From Notolepis coatsorum (taxonomy: Eukaryota > Chordata > Actinopteri > Aulopiformes > Paralepididae), in the NCBI GenBank assembly GCA_963971535.1, contig OZ020588.1, positions 119,468,005-119,532,004 of the forward strand: 64,000 bases of DNA. Reading direction: 5' to 3'. Positions 11,633-24,100 of this stretch are shown in pieces (positions within the stretch are counted from its first letter, which is position 1; the number at the start of each line of letters is the position of its first letter). Under the pieces are notes generated by a model. The model was given only the letters and a program-made list of their open reading frames with translations. It was not told the DNA's origin and made no database searches. The position numbers and the translations under genes were made by a program.

Positions 11633-12135
11633 TCCATGGCGGGAATAGAATAGAGTTCATTAAAAACTCACCAAACGTCCAAGAGGATGGAGACAACCGC
11701 GTGGAGTTGACGAAGTTCATCTGCCGAACGACCATCCTCTTCATCTTGGCATAACAATGCTGCATGCGCTGTCTCTAGGTTAGCTAACGCTAGTTAGCCT
11801 TTAGCTAAGCTAGCTACTAGCCGACATCATCATGGCTATATCCCGACTGAACCACACGTTAGCACTCAATATTATAACGTAGCTAAAGCTAACTAGCTGT
11901 CCCTGTCTTTAGCCGGGATGGCTAGCCTGACTGAACTGTCTAACATGCAACAACTTTCATCTTCAGTCCATCTGCCGAACGATGTCCTCTTCATCTTGGC
12001 TGGCATACCCTCCAATGCTGCATGCGCGAAATAGTCAGACGCTAGTGATGGGTCGGCCATGAGCGACTCGTTCATAAGAGCCGATTCATTGCCGTGAGCG
12101 TGAGTCGAATCGCTCACATCTGGCAATGAGTCGGT
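10014..12135. mobile_element. Composite insertion led by a CAGGGCCGCC hAT copy
   Basis: At 10,014 CAGGGCCGCCTGGGAGAAAT abuts the coding remnant. It is identical to the left end of the complete hAT at 51,967, and shared sequence continues (AATAGCTCTGCCCGAGG, ACATTGGAAAGAAATTGAAA, the GTTAGCTAAC-rich region). The matching right end is not present. Instead the 3' side runs into a second repeated block (CATCTGCCGAACGA at about 11,717 and 11,970) and a fragment starting AGTGATGGGTCGG near 12,044. No intact ORF. On the plus strand about 10,340-10,460 reads in pieces like a LINE C-terminal region (VAEYLSTVT, EHSLAIEKGRHRQT), low confidence. Confidence 0.65.
10208..10299. repeat. (AG)n microsatellite
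   Basis: About 90 bp of uninterrupted AG. Further AG runs of 40-45 bp lie at 10,459-10,498 and 11,589-11,632 within the same composite insertion. The serine/leucine and arginine/glutamate 'proteins' read through these runs are artefacts. Confidence 0.98.
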
Positions 12136-13636
12136 TCACGCTGGCCAGGTCTTTTCAAAATCTGATAACAGTGTCTCTCCAATCTGTACAGCATTGTCTA
12201 CATTAACAGGTGCTGGGGATATCTTCCCACTGGTGATGTTCACGATGCTTTCTGCAGGATGTTCATGGGGTTCCAATGGATGGAGGCAGGTATCTAGTTT
12301 CTGACAGAGTCCAGCTCTGTCCTTGGTGTCTGCTATAACCCTGGCTTTGCTCTCCTCTTTGTGATAGAGATGAACTTTGGAAGTGTTTGCTTCCTCTTCC
12401 ATCTCCTTCATGCCTGACTCGATTTTGCAGCAGATGTGGCGGCTCATTGCCCAGATCTTCAGTGCCTCTGGCTTCAGGGTTATACCAATGATCCCTCCTG
12501 CACTGTGGCCATACCATTACCTCATGAAGGTGGACTCTGTGAACTGGTCCCTCCACAGGCCATTCCATATTCCGCTGAGGTGTCTCGTGACATGTTGCCC
12601 CTGGAGGAAATAGCTTTGGACACATGGAGGAGGCTTTTCTATGGACCGGAGGTAGTAAAGGCCATACGTGGCATAGTTGACATGGCCCGGCTGCAAAGTA
12701 GTAGGGAAGCATCTTCCGGAACATGGTCAGATGGAGAAGCCAGTCACCCTCACGTTCAGCCCGGTTGTAGGACATCATCAGCGACACTGGTTTCACCAAT
12801 ACCTCAACTCAAAGTTTGACAGTCCTGCTCTGGCTTGCTATGTGATCCAAGGCTCTCCTTAGGTCATCTGCTTTCTGAAAATGGCCATCTGTGATCAGGC
12901 TCCTTAACACCTCCTCTGCCATCATCCGCAGGGCCCGTACATTCTGAGGGAACTTCTTCCCATCCAACATCTTGGCAACCCCTCCAAAGACTTCTGACAG
13001 GACACTAGAGAGCCCACTTTCAGCCATCAGTGAACCAACTGCTCCAACAAAACTCATCAGCGCATGCATCCCTCCGAGACGCAAGTGCATATCTTGGAAC
13101 CTATCTGGGTGGGCCCATTTCACTTGCACTGCGACCCGATAGAGCTGCTGGTCGCATGTCAGCGCACTGAAATCCTGTCCAGTTTCAGATGTGAGCTCTT
13201 GGACTCTGGTCATGGCGGTCATCATCGTATCGGGATCCGATGGCTTCATGTCAATCAGGGGTAAGTAGAACACTTTTGTCTTGGCCTGGGGAAGATGGCC
13301 CTGCTCCCTGCTTTGTTTTGTGTTGTGTCCATGGAATTCTGGGCAGTTGTCTTGAGTAAGAATGTCCTGTAGAAAACTGAGGTCAGCCTCTGAAGCTCTG
13401 CTAACCACGACTGCTTGTTGAGCAAGTGACGTCAAAGAGCAGACAGCCTTTGTGGCTCCATCTGGTGGCATTGGAGGCTGTTTGGGTCCCTGGTATCGGT
13501 GGATGTCGACTTCATATGGAACATCTGGTGAATATTTAGGGATCCTGTTGATCTTTGGATTTGTTTGCTCCTCACCCTCTGGGGTCTGTGAGTACTGTGT
13601 TAGAAGGACAGCCAGATTATGTGTGGACTGGATTGA
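12136..13636 (-). pseudogene. Large uncharacterised transposon protein, N-terminal and middle pieces
   Basis: The longest intact frame is 13,471-12,809 (220 codons) and coding-like sequence extends upstream to about 13,636. Blocks in order: FLPLI-like segment (VFYLPLIDMKPSDPDTM), VKWAHPD, MHLRLGGMHALMSFVG, SLMAESGL, MLDGKKFPQNVRALRMMAEEVLR; then in a second frame LMMSYNRAEREGDWLLHL and MLPYYFAAG; then GHSAGGIIGITLKPEALKIW and SRHICCKIES with HKEESKARV and DFEKTWP. At least three frameshifts and a stop separate these. The order matches, from memory, a teleost/metazoan family of long proteins of unknown function; the VTRDV piece at 10,012 is its downstream continuation. The N-terminus of full-length members is absent. 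Position inside long inverted repeats suggests it is encoded by the transposon. Confidence 0.65.
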
Positions 13637-13649
13637 AAGGGTTCATATT

Positions 13650-14320
13650 AATTTCACATCACCCCTTGTATGAAAAAACATTAGAGAATGTAATTTGATG
13701 CATTTAATTTATATTCAGCATGCAATATCATAAATCTAAATGTGTGTGTGATTTGGGCCTTTTCAAACATGAAGGGGTTAATATCTGAAAATGTTACATG
13801 TTAATATTAATGTTAATATTAATTTCACATCACCGCTTGTATGAAAAAACATTAAGAGAATGTAATTTGATGCATTTAATTTATATTCAGCATGTAATAT
13901 CATACATCTCTATTTCTGTGTGATTTTGGCATTTTCAGGCATGAAGGGGTAATATCTGAAAATGTTACATGTTAATATTAATGTTAATATTAATTTCACA
14001 TCCCCCCTTGTATGAAAAAACATTAAGAGAATGTAATTTGATGCATTTAATTTATATTCAGCATGCAATATCATACGTCTCTATTTCTGTGTGATTGACA
14101 TTTTCAGGCATGAAGGGGTTAATATCTGAAAATGTTACATGTTAATATTAATGTTAATATTAATTTCACATCCCCCTTGTATGAAAAAACATTAGAGAAT
14201 GTAATTTGATGCATTTAATTTATATTCAGCATGCAATATCACAAATCTCTATTTTTGTGTGATATTGGCATTTTCGGGCATGAAGGGGTTAATATCTGAA
14301 AATGCTCAAGGGATATCACA
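13650..14320. repeat. 171-bp tandem repeat array, four copies
   Basis: The phrase AATTTCACATC starts units at 13,650, 13,821, 13,992 and 14,162 (periods 171, 171 and 170). Each unit carries ATGCATTTAATTTATATTC, a CATGAAGGGGTTAATATCTG block and an AT-rich TTAATATTAATGTTAATATT segment. The last unit merges into the right inverted repeat of the element at 9580-14,389, whose end contains the same GGGGTTAATATCTG block. The left arm carries this block only once. Confidence 0.95.
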
Positions 14321-14648
14321 GAGCACCCTCTTGTATTTTGAAGAGGTACCACCAAGCTCCAAGAAAATGCAAACAAAATAATTGCAACCGACAAAACAAG
14401 GTTCACCTATAAATCAGGGTATGGCTCCCGGACTACCTGAGAGACACCTGAGAAATAGATATGTAGGCACAAGAGGGAGACAAAAGACAACAACAACCCA
14501 AAACATGCCTATATACACAACAGATAACATACATAACTCCCTATATATATATATATACACATACATAAGGACACCGTCTGTAACACCACCAAAAAAGGCA
14601 CTTTTTGACTCTGAGGGGGAAAAGGGCAGGTGCTGTATGTGTGCACAT

Positions 14649-14780
14649 GTCTACTTGGGGTTGTGTAATAGATTCATGTTAGGATGCGGGGGGGGGGGGG
14701 TTGTGCAATCGATTTCAGATATGATGCAAGGGGTTGTGCAATAGACTCATGCTATGATGCAAGGGGTTGTGCAATACGTG
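14649..14780. repeat. Short tandem repeat with a G run
   Basis: About 3.5 copies of a unit of roughly 35 bp containing GGGGTTGTGCAATAGA and TCATGYTATGATGC, interrupted by a run of 13 G near 14,688-14,700. Confidence 0.8.
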
Positions 14781-14959
14781 TAGTATAAAAGTCTTTATTT
14801 GTCATCAGATTAACACACACACACATGCGATGGGCGAGTCGCTGACGAAATGTTCTCTGAAACATTGTTCTCTGCAACAACTCCGGGGACCAATCCAAGT
14901 GCTCCTGTCCATGTTAGCGTTAGCGATCTGTTGTGCATGTTTTTCCATTGGGTTTATCT

Positions 14960-15139
14960 TATTGGGAGGGGAAACCCTTGCGAGCACGGAGAGAAGATGC
15001 AAACTCCACACAGAAAGGCCCGGGAGATACCTGGGTAACTGGCAACACGGCAACCTGGTCCTCAAGCGGGAATGGAACCCACAAACTTCTAGCTGTGAAG
15101 CGACAGTGTATAACCACTACACCACCGTGCCGCCACGGT
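14960..15139 (-). mobile_element. tRNA-derived SINE-like element
   Basis: On the minus strand it begins GGCGGCACGGTGGTGTAGTG at 15,136. A pol III A-box-like TGGTGTAGTGGTT is followed by CACTGTCGC, and a degenerate B box (GTGGGTTCCATTCCC) lies about 45 bp further on. The body ends with the TGTGGAGTTTGCATCTTCTC segment. This is a very common teleost tRNA-headed repeat. It is not a functional tRNA because no anticodon arm or cloverleaf can be drawn. Confidence 0.75.
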
Positions 15140-15214
15140 GATGGTATGGTTGTGATGTGCTTTGTGTTTATATGTTGCTGGTTTGTCTTATAGGGAGGCA
15201 GCATTTGAGTCCAA

Positions 15215-15285
15215 GAGAAATGTCCCTACAGGGACAATAAAGTATATTGTATCGTATTGTATCATATCATATCGTATCGTATTAA
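15215..15285 (+). repeat. Retroposon 3' tail with (GTATC)-like repeats
   Basis: AATGTCCCTACAGGGACAAT is followed by AATAAAGTAT and variable GTATT/GTATC/ATATC pentamers. A stem-like TCCCTACAGGGA plus AATAAA plus short tandem tail is a common 3' end of fish LINEs and SINEs. A similar one lies at 32,531. Confidence 0.6.
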
Positions 15286-15419
15286 CTCTGAACCTCCTAT
15301 CAAGGCTTTGTAATCTGAAGATGCTTTTCAGGTAACAACCCTGGCCATATGTCAAGGAGAACTTTGGGTAAATTATTGGTTCAACACAGTCCTTACTAGT
15401 CTAATAAATACTCTATGAA

Positions 15420-15482
15420 TTGAAAATGGGGGACCCTGATGTAAACAAGACAAACGTCTTTCTCTGGTCTGCATCCCCTTAA
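15420..15482 (+). mobile_element. GDPD-tail LINE copy, left half (interrupted)
   Basis: GAATTGAAAATGGGGGACCC... is the same LINE 3' region as at 5612. It breaks at CCCCTTAA where a piggyBac element has inserted, and resumes at 17,605 with TTAACAATTGTGTGTATTG. Confidence 0.85.
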
Positions 15483-15955
15483 GAACCTGTTCCACCCCAG
15501 GTGAAAATCTGCATAAAATGTATACCTAGGTAAATGGAATATTGCTCCACTTCTACAAGGGCTATTTGCATATTCTTGGTATCTAGGTATATCTATGGAC
15601 CTCAGTGAATGTATTCTCAGTGTCAGAAATATTGTGTCTATTACTAGGCTTGCTTAAATTGTGATGAAACAAAGGAAAATATGAATTATGATTTTTCTTT
15701 TCATATTTGACAGTGAATAACACCATGATAATAATGACCAAACTTAAAAAACTACCACTGAACTCATTCAGTACCCTCTTGAGATCATGTGTACAAAAGA
15801 TCTAAGGAAATTAATAAAGGGAAGATGATGAAACTGAAGGTTCTGTATATACAGTACTGAATTCTCCCATCCGGACCAATGCAATTTGAAATATTATTAT
15901 AGAATATATGCTTATACATTACCTTATTATAGCCAATTCGCATATTTATATATAT

Positions 15956-16957
<1,002 letters not shown>

Positions 16958-17604
16958 TCTTTCAAATGGCCGAGTTCAATTTGGATATAGTATCACCAGG
17001 CGTGTATAATAACAGATACTGATATTTACTGTAATCGACAGGTACTTTTTTATTTCCCCCACAGTGTAACCATTTTGAAACTAATTTCAGATCTAACTGT
17101 TCCTACATGGTAACAATAGTGAGGAGAAACTGACTGTGTTTCAATATTTGTCAAAAACGTTACCTTTTGTAGCTTATTATCGCGAATCATAACAATTATT
17201 GATATGATTCATTCAGAACGCTGAACTTTGAACCACCATAGTATGTGACAGGAAGTGTAGATCGGAGAAATTTCAACGCTGGCCGATAGCTATGAATCTC
17301 CTCTACAAAATGGCGGCAAAAGAACTACAATTCCCATGGTTCAACATTTCCATTTCCGGTTCCGGGTCAGATAGGCGATTGCATATCGAAAACTTAAAAC
17401 GATATAAGTACACTTTTAACCTATTGCTAAACTATTGCCAACCTAACGTTTTACATTCTACATGCATTTGTGACATAGTGGTGATGTTAATACTTGAAAA
17501 CGGTTGATTTTAAAATCACAAATTATTTTCATCATTCATACAAATATGCCTATATGATTATAATGTCAAAAGGGGTCGGTACCGACCCCGTCGAGTGGAA
17601 CAGG

Positions 17605-17700
17605 TTAACAATTGTGTGTATTGAGCCGTACTGTATTGTACCCATTCTGCAATCTGTTAAATAAAGTTTTCATTCACATTAATTCATCATTCATTCATTC
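17605..17700 (+). mobile_element. GDPD-tail LINE copy, right half
   Basis: Continuation of the copy that starts at 15,420. It ends in AATAAAGTTTTCATTCAC and a (TTCA)n tail. Confidence 0.85.
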
Positions 17701-18820
17701 ATTCATTCACTCTTCTGTTCAGTTCTATAACTCTGCTTTGTTCTGTTTCTTCTTTGCTGTATTATGTTCATTATTGTCTGCTCTGCTTGGATCTGCCCAG
17801 AGTTATGTTCTATTCAACTCTGTTCTGTACTGTGCTGAATAGTAAGTGAGCCTGTGTTGAAAGAGTGAGAACAGAGCAGGACAAGACAGGACACGGGAAG
17901 ACAGAGCGCTGACCTCGTGCCAGACATAAGCTACCTGAATAACAGAAGAGTGGAGAGCAGTGAAAGGGGGCTCTCAGTTTACCAGCAGTCAGTTACTGTA
18001 AGTGTAAAGTTACACGCTGGGGACAGGTGAAGTCTATAACCCTGCTGCTGAAAATTTGAAGATGGATGAAATAAAAATCACATTTTTTAAACTAATTTAA
18101 ATAGTTGAATGGGTTTTGTGGGCCCTGAGGTTGTGACACTTGGGTTTAAAGGATGACAACAGTTTAGCTCAAATTTGCTAGATTCAGACTGCACTAGTCT
18201 AACTGTTCTCTCTGTTCTCTTTCTTGCATTTCCAGAAATCAGTCTCTTCATCATATTTCTACCTCTATCAAAAACAACCTGCACAAACATACTTCTTGCT
18301 TTATAATAAAACACAAGATACTTGAGCCCTAATGATAAGGATAAGCATTCAGTGACGAAACTCAATTCCATTGCCAAAAGAAAGTCTTAACATGCCTATA
18401 AATACGTGTACTCCGGAACTACACACTACAAATGTATGACATGGCCCATAATGGTCCCCAAACAGCATTGCCAACTTCAACAGACTCATGCCCCATTGTG
18501 CAAGCTCCAGGTATTGGCAATGCCGATGCTACATACTGTATTCCTACTACATGGGCCCTAATGGTCACCACAACACAACATGTAGATAGATAGGCCAGTG
18601 AGAGCCAGCATATCACCAGGGTTATCAAGTGGGCACCTCCCTTCTCTGGTGTTTTGTCAACTTAGGCCCACAACACCTCGGGAAGGCTCAGCAGTTAGTT
18701 CCAGTGTCCCAGAACCACCCCCCTCCATGATAGCTCTCATTGTCCATGATACCCACATGCAGAACTCCCTGGTGTTATCCTATCCTTGTGTCGAAAACAT
18801 AACTATTCCTGATAACAATA
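17701..18820. other. No recognisable gene
   Basis: Only short spurious ORFs. About 17,705-17,840 is T/C-rich with TTCTGTTCTG-like imperfect repeats. I see no TE ends with matching duplications and no conserved protein. Confidence 0.4.
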
Positions 18821-19738
<918 letters not shown>

Positions 19739-21038
19739 TGTAACTGAGGGGTTACAAAACCCTGACTGTATTAAAGATTGTGATAGATTAAACCACTGCT
19801 AGTTATGTACTTTAATTACTGGCCAGACAGTACATCAAATATAGATGGTGAACACCCACAAGAACACGGCATTGACAAGGAAATAGTATTTGAGGGTATT
19901 TTATTATTATGCAACATTAGGTTACAGAATGAGAATTAGGGTCGCGCTTGTATGGCGAAGAATATGCGTAAAGTCAGTCAATAGCATGAGTCACTAAGAA
20001 TAGCAGGAATCCTACGATGGGTCTAAGTTGACACCACCTGTCGTATAATAGCAACTATATAAGGCAACGCTGATACCGCCTGGAGACAATGGGTTCCCTC
20101 CGGGGGTGTAAGGCCTGGAGGGTAGAGGAATGCTCGGGTACTCCGTCTGATTCAATGAGGAATAAAGAGACTCCAGGTACAGGAGTCGGTCCTTGTAAAC
20201 TCCCTTGATCAGCAGCAAAGCAATAATTGTAATCCAAATGCTCGATAGCATTGATGACAGTTAGCCAGCCTCCGTCCACGAGGCCAGCCCGAGTTGTAAT
20301 CCTCACGAGGTTGAATCCCAAACGATAGTGGAAATCAACGATGCTCTTCTCCGGGTACCACGTCCCAAATCAATATAATCCAACCAGTAATGGTTCTGCA
20401 ATCGCCGACGCCGATTCTCCTGTGTACATGTCCAACGGTTCTCCGCCTAGGACTCCTCGGGTGTGGGCGACGTATTTAGGCCACACACCCTGGCTAAGTA
20501 CACTAGCTAAAGACACGACGAACCGCTGGGTAATGCTACACACGAACGAACTGTGGCCGCACGATATACAATAAATGAACGACTATTTACTTCACATTAG
20601 ATTAGGTCAAACTCGACGTTACTGCATTAAACTCTGACACTTTACTATTCTATTCGCACGTGGTTCTCAACGCTCTGTTAGACGCAAGGTTGCTCACTTC
20701 ACTGCACGTTGACTCGTGATGAAGGTGGGGTAAGGTACTGAACTACTGGTGTGCGCACCTTGCGCTGTATTTATACTTAAGTGAATATCTAGTCCCAAAC
20801 CGCAGTCTTTGTCTGGTATCAATACGCTGTCTCCGGGCATGTCCTGACATGCCTGAACTTGTCTTTGAACCTGCCGTTGGGGGCCTGCGCGCTGGCGCCT
20901 AGGGGCGCTGTCCAATAAGGAGAGCGAATATTACTCTGGTTTGAACGCAGGGATATACCGTGTATATATATAAAAAATATACAAAGTATATCAAACAATA
21001 AAGGTAGATTCTCAGTTTAATCTGGCCCTTCACAACAG
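19739..21038 (-). repeat. BEL/Pao 3' LTR (about 1.3 kb)
   Basis: On the minus strand the LTR begins TGTTGTGAAGGGCCAG at 21,038, right after the purine-rich AGGAGGCGGC, a plausible polypurine tract. It can be followed to GTAACCCCTCAGTTACA at 19,739 (TG...CA ends). The gag-pol remnant ends about 95 bp upstream at 21,132. No second LTR is found beyond 24.4 kb, so the left border rests on the terminal dinucleotides and the abrupt change to an (ATT) tail. Confidence 0.55.
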
Positions 21039-21131
21039 CCGCCTCCTAATTAGTCCGCACCTAATTAGTTAAAGGAGACAGATTAATAGTCCAGTCAACT
21101 GCTCAATGTCTGTTGTGGGGAGTAGGGCAAT

Positions 21132-24100
21132 CTACAAAGTCAGTGGGTCATGATCGTCATCAGGGGAGTCAGGGAGCCTCGGCAACTCTATCAGCCTCGC
21201 CACGGGTCGGGTGTAGGTCCGCCCCTGGACAATAACTTCTGCCGCTCTGACCTTTCCGTCGGCACCAGTGATCACTTTGCTTACGCGGCCGGCCGGCCAC
21301 ATAGCTCGGGGTAGTGACTGGTCTATGATCATAACGACTGTGTCCACTTTTAAGTTGTCCCTGTCCTTGACCCGCTTCTGACGGGCTGGAAGGGATGGTA
21401 GGGAGCTTAAGAGGAAGCGGGCCTGAGACTGGTTGATCTGTGCTTGGCTGTGTCTCCACATCCTCCGTCTGTTCCTCTTGTTCGGTCTGTACCCCGTCTG
21501 AGGAGGGGCCGGCCGCTCCATCAAGAAGTCGTTTGGGGTGCTGGGTTCGAGGTCAGCTACGTCGCTTGGAGCGCAGCTGAGGGGGGTGGAGTTCGGAACT
21601 CCCTCTTCTTGAGCCCACGGTTCTCTCACAGGCTTCTCGTCTAATGTCAATAGCCTCTCAACGGGCTGTACGAGAGAGTGGCCGGTGTCGCTCACCTTTG
21701 TGTGCAGGCAGCGTGTAGACGTGGGTTGACTGTCAAGTCCGTAGAGGGGGCCCTGGAGCGTCCACCCCAGTCGGGTCTGAACCGCGACTGGGCATCCTTT
21801 AGGTCCGATGTGGGCCGCCTCGATTGGGACAAGGAGGTCCGCGTGGTCGGAGCCTATGAGCAGGGTCGGTGTGGCGCCGTCGATAAGCGGTATAGGTAGT
21901 CTGCGTAGGTGCTCGTACTTCGCCATCAGCTGTGGGATGGGGTAGTTGTAGCTTGACAGACCTATGTCATGGCCTGTAAATGCTTTAGTGATGCTGTACC
22001 GCTTCTCGGGCTGCCCGACCGCTGCTATTTTGAATGAGACATTCTTGCCCGTTATGGTTTTCAGGTCTCGCTGAATAGTACGGATTGTCATTGTTTCTTT
22101 GGCACCCCGCAGGCCCAACTGGGCTGCGGCGGAAGCGAGGAGGAGAGTCTTTTCAGACCCATCGTCGAGGACGGCGTAAGTGTCCATGACCTTGTCCTCG
22201 TAGCTTAGGAGCACTCTGACCACTTTGATGAGCACTCGGGGGGTCCCGCTATGCTTGGGGTCTATGTGGAGCACTCCTGTTGGTCGGTTGCCTTGTTTGG
22301 CTAATCTTCGCTGGTGGGCCCCGCACAGTGATGCGTGGTGAGCGGCGCCCGCCTGGTCCGCCTCACGCCACTGATCAATTTGGACGGGGTTCAGTGTCTT
22401 GTATTCGTTGCACTGTGCCAGCCAGTGTCCGCCGTCGCAGTAAGTACAGACAATCTCCCATTCCTCTCTGGCGGGGGAGTTGTAACTCGGCGGTGGTGGT
22501 GCCGACTCGGGGTAGTACGGGTGGCACTGTGGGTCCCCGTGTCTGCTGCGACAGTCGGGACACCAGGGGGTGGTTTCAGGACTGGTCTGTGGTGACACCG
22601 CCTCGGCCTGGTACATCACCGTGACGGGCCTACTTTGTTGTCCTGGCGGACGCTTGTTGCTGTCGTGCAGGACCTCCAGGTGGGCGCCGTCGCACTTGCT
22701 CCATCTTTTCTTTAGGCGGCACTCAGCTGCCATATGGCTGCGCTCGCAGCGGAAGCAGCGGCGGTTCGCTTTGATCCACTGACTCACCTCGTCAGCGGTC
22801 AGCCTCTTGAAGGTGTCACATTGAGACAGCCAATGTTCATTTTCACAGTACTGACAGACAGCCTTCCACTTCTCCTTGACGTGGGTGTTGTGGCTCGTCT
22901 GCCGTGGCTCAACCTCGGCTTGGTGCATAACTGTCACGGCCCGGCGGTTGTCGTTGAACCTTCTCGGTCCATCTCTAGGGTCAGAGCCACTCCACACGAA
23001 TGTGTCCAATCGTAGACTGCTAACTTCCCTGGCGAGGAAATCAGCTAGGTCTAGGAGGGATGGTTCTGGGCCGTTGGGGTCACTGTGGTCTCTCTGCCGC
23101 CGAAAACGCTCTTGACGGGCTGGAGGGAGCTTCTCCAGTATCCGCTCCACGTTAGAATTTGCATACAGTTCATGTCTCCCCTTCTCCTTTTGGGACCCCA
23201 GCATCCCCACGAGGGATTGTACCTTGATAGAGAGGTCATCCAGTGCTCTATTGTCTTTGGCTGGGGGGAGGCGGTCGATCTCTCGTATTTCTTGGATCAC
23301 GTAATCCCATATGCGTCCATAGCGCGCGTCGAGGGCCACCAGAGCTGCGGAGTATGGGGTGCTTGAGTTGGAATGTGCCAGCGCTATGTTATGCGCTCTG
23401 GGCACCTTGAGATGCTTGAGGAGGATGGCATATTTGTACGACTCGTCGTGGACATCGGACATCATAGTCTCCAAACACATGCGTAATTCCGTGTACTGTG
23501 CTCTGTCCTCGCGCGTAAAGTCTGGGAACGTCGGTGCGCCAAGGTAAGATGCCATGGATGGCTGGGACACCGATGATCGTAGGGGAAGAGGCCTCCTGGG
23601 CGAGTCTCCCCGTACGTGGGGTCGTGGGTTAGTGCTGGGTGGGTACCAGAGGCCGGGCCCCCAGGTGCTGCTCCTCGGTGCTGACTGTGTATTAAACTCA
23701 ACCTTGGTTTGGGTCGGGGGTTCGTAACGCAGTGGCCCGGGGCTGGGGTCGGGGCTGTACTGGGCCTCCTGGTCCAAGATGGGTTCGTGCTGGTGGGCTT
23801 GATATCCCTCCTCTTCCTCCGCTAGGTCCTGGAGTCTTCTAGTTAGTTTCTCGGCGACGTAGGCAGGATCTTCCCGTTGGCTGGGTCCCGTATAGACCGG
23901 TCGAGGAGGGGGCTCGGCGACGTAGACAGGTTCTTCCTGTTGGCTGGGTCCCGTATAGGCCGGTCGAGGAGGGGGCTCGGCGACGTAGACAGGTTCTTCC
24001 TGTTGGCTGGGTCCCGTGTAGATGTGTCGGGGAGGGGAAGGTGCCCTCGACCCGTGTCGTGATGATCTCCGGGAGCTCCGCGTGGAGGAGTGGGGGGTAG

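Larger units (their letters stand above)
9580..14389. mobile_element. Large DNA element with inverted ends of about 165 bp
   Basis: The left arm (9580 to about 9748) begins GGTTGCAATT and runs through CTTGGAGCTTGGGGGTACC, CAAGAGGGTGCTC and CCCCTTCATGCCCGAAAATG. The right arm (about 14,226-14,389) is its inverted copy with few differences. No clean target duplication is visible. The arms bracket a minus-strand gene remnant in two pieces (13,636-12,136 and 10,012-9745), whose C-terminal end abuts the left arm. A 171-bp tandem array abuts the right arm. I cannot place it in a named superfamily. Confidence 0.72.

Noticed and set aside
13650-14320. CRISPR-like array
   Set aside because: The 171-bp units are contiguous with no unique spacers, and this is eukaryotic DNA. 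The 47-bp repeats at 25,933 were rejected for the same reason.
13650-14320. Primate-type alpha satellite because of the 171-bp period
   Set aside because: Only the length coincides; the sequence is unrelated and the array is anchored in a transposon end.
19739-21038. ORFs of 70-90 codons as accessory genes
   Set aside because: They lie within the inferred BEL LTR, lack conserved motifs, and differ in frame.
21444-23701. Plus-strand ORFs opposite the BEL gag-protease frame
   Set aside because: Short shadows with no family features; the minus frame has domains and repeats.
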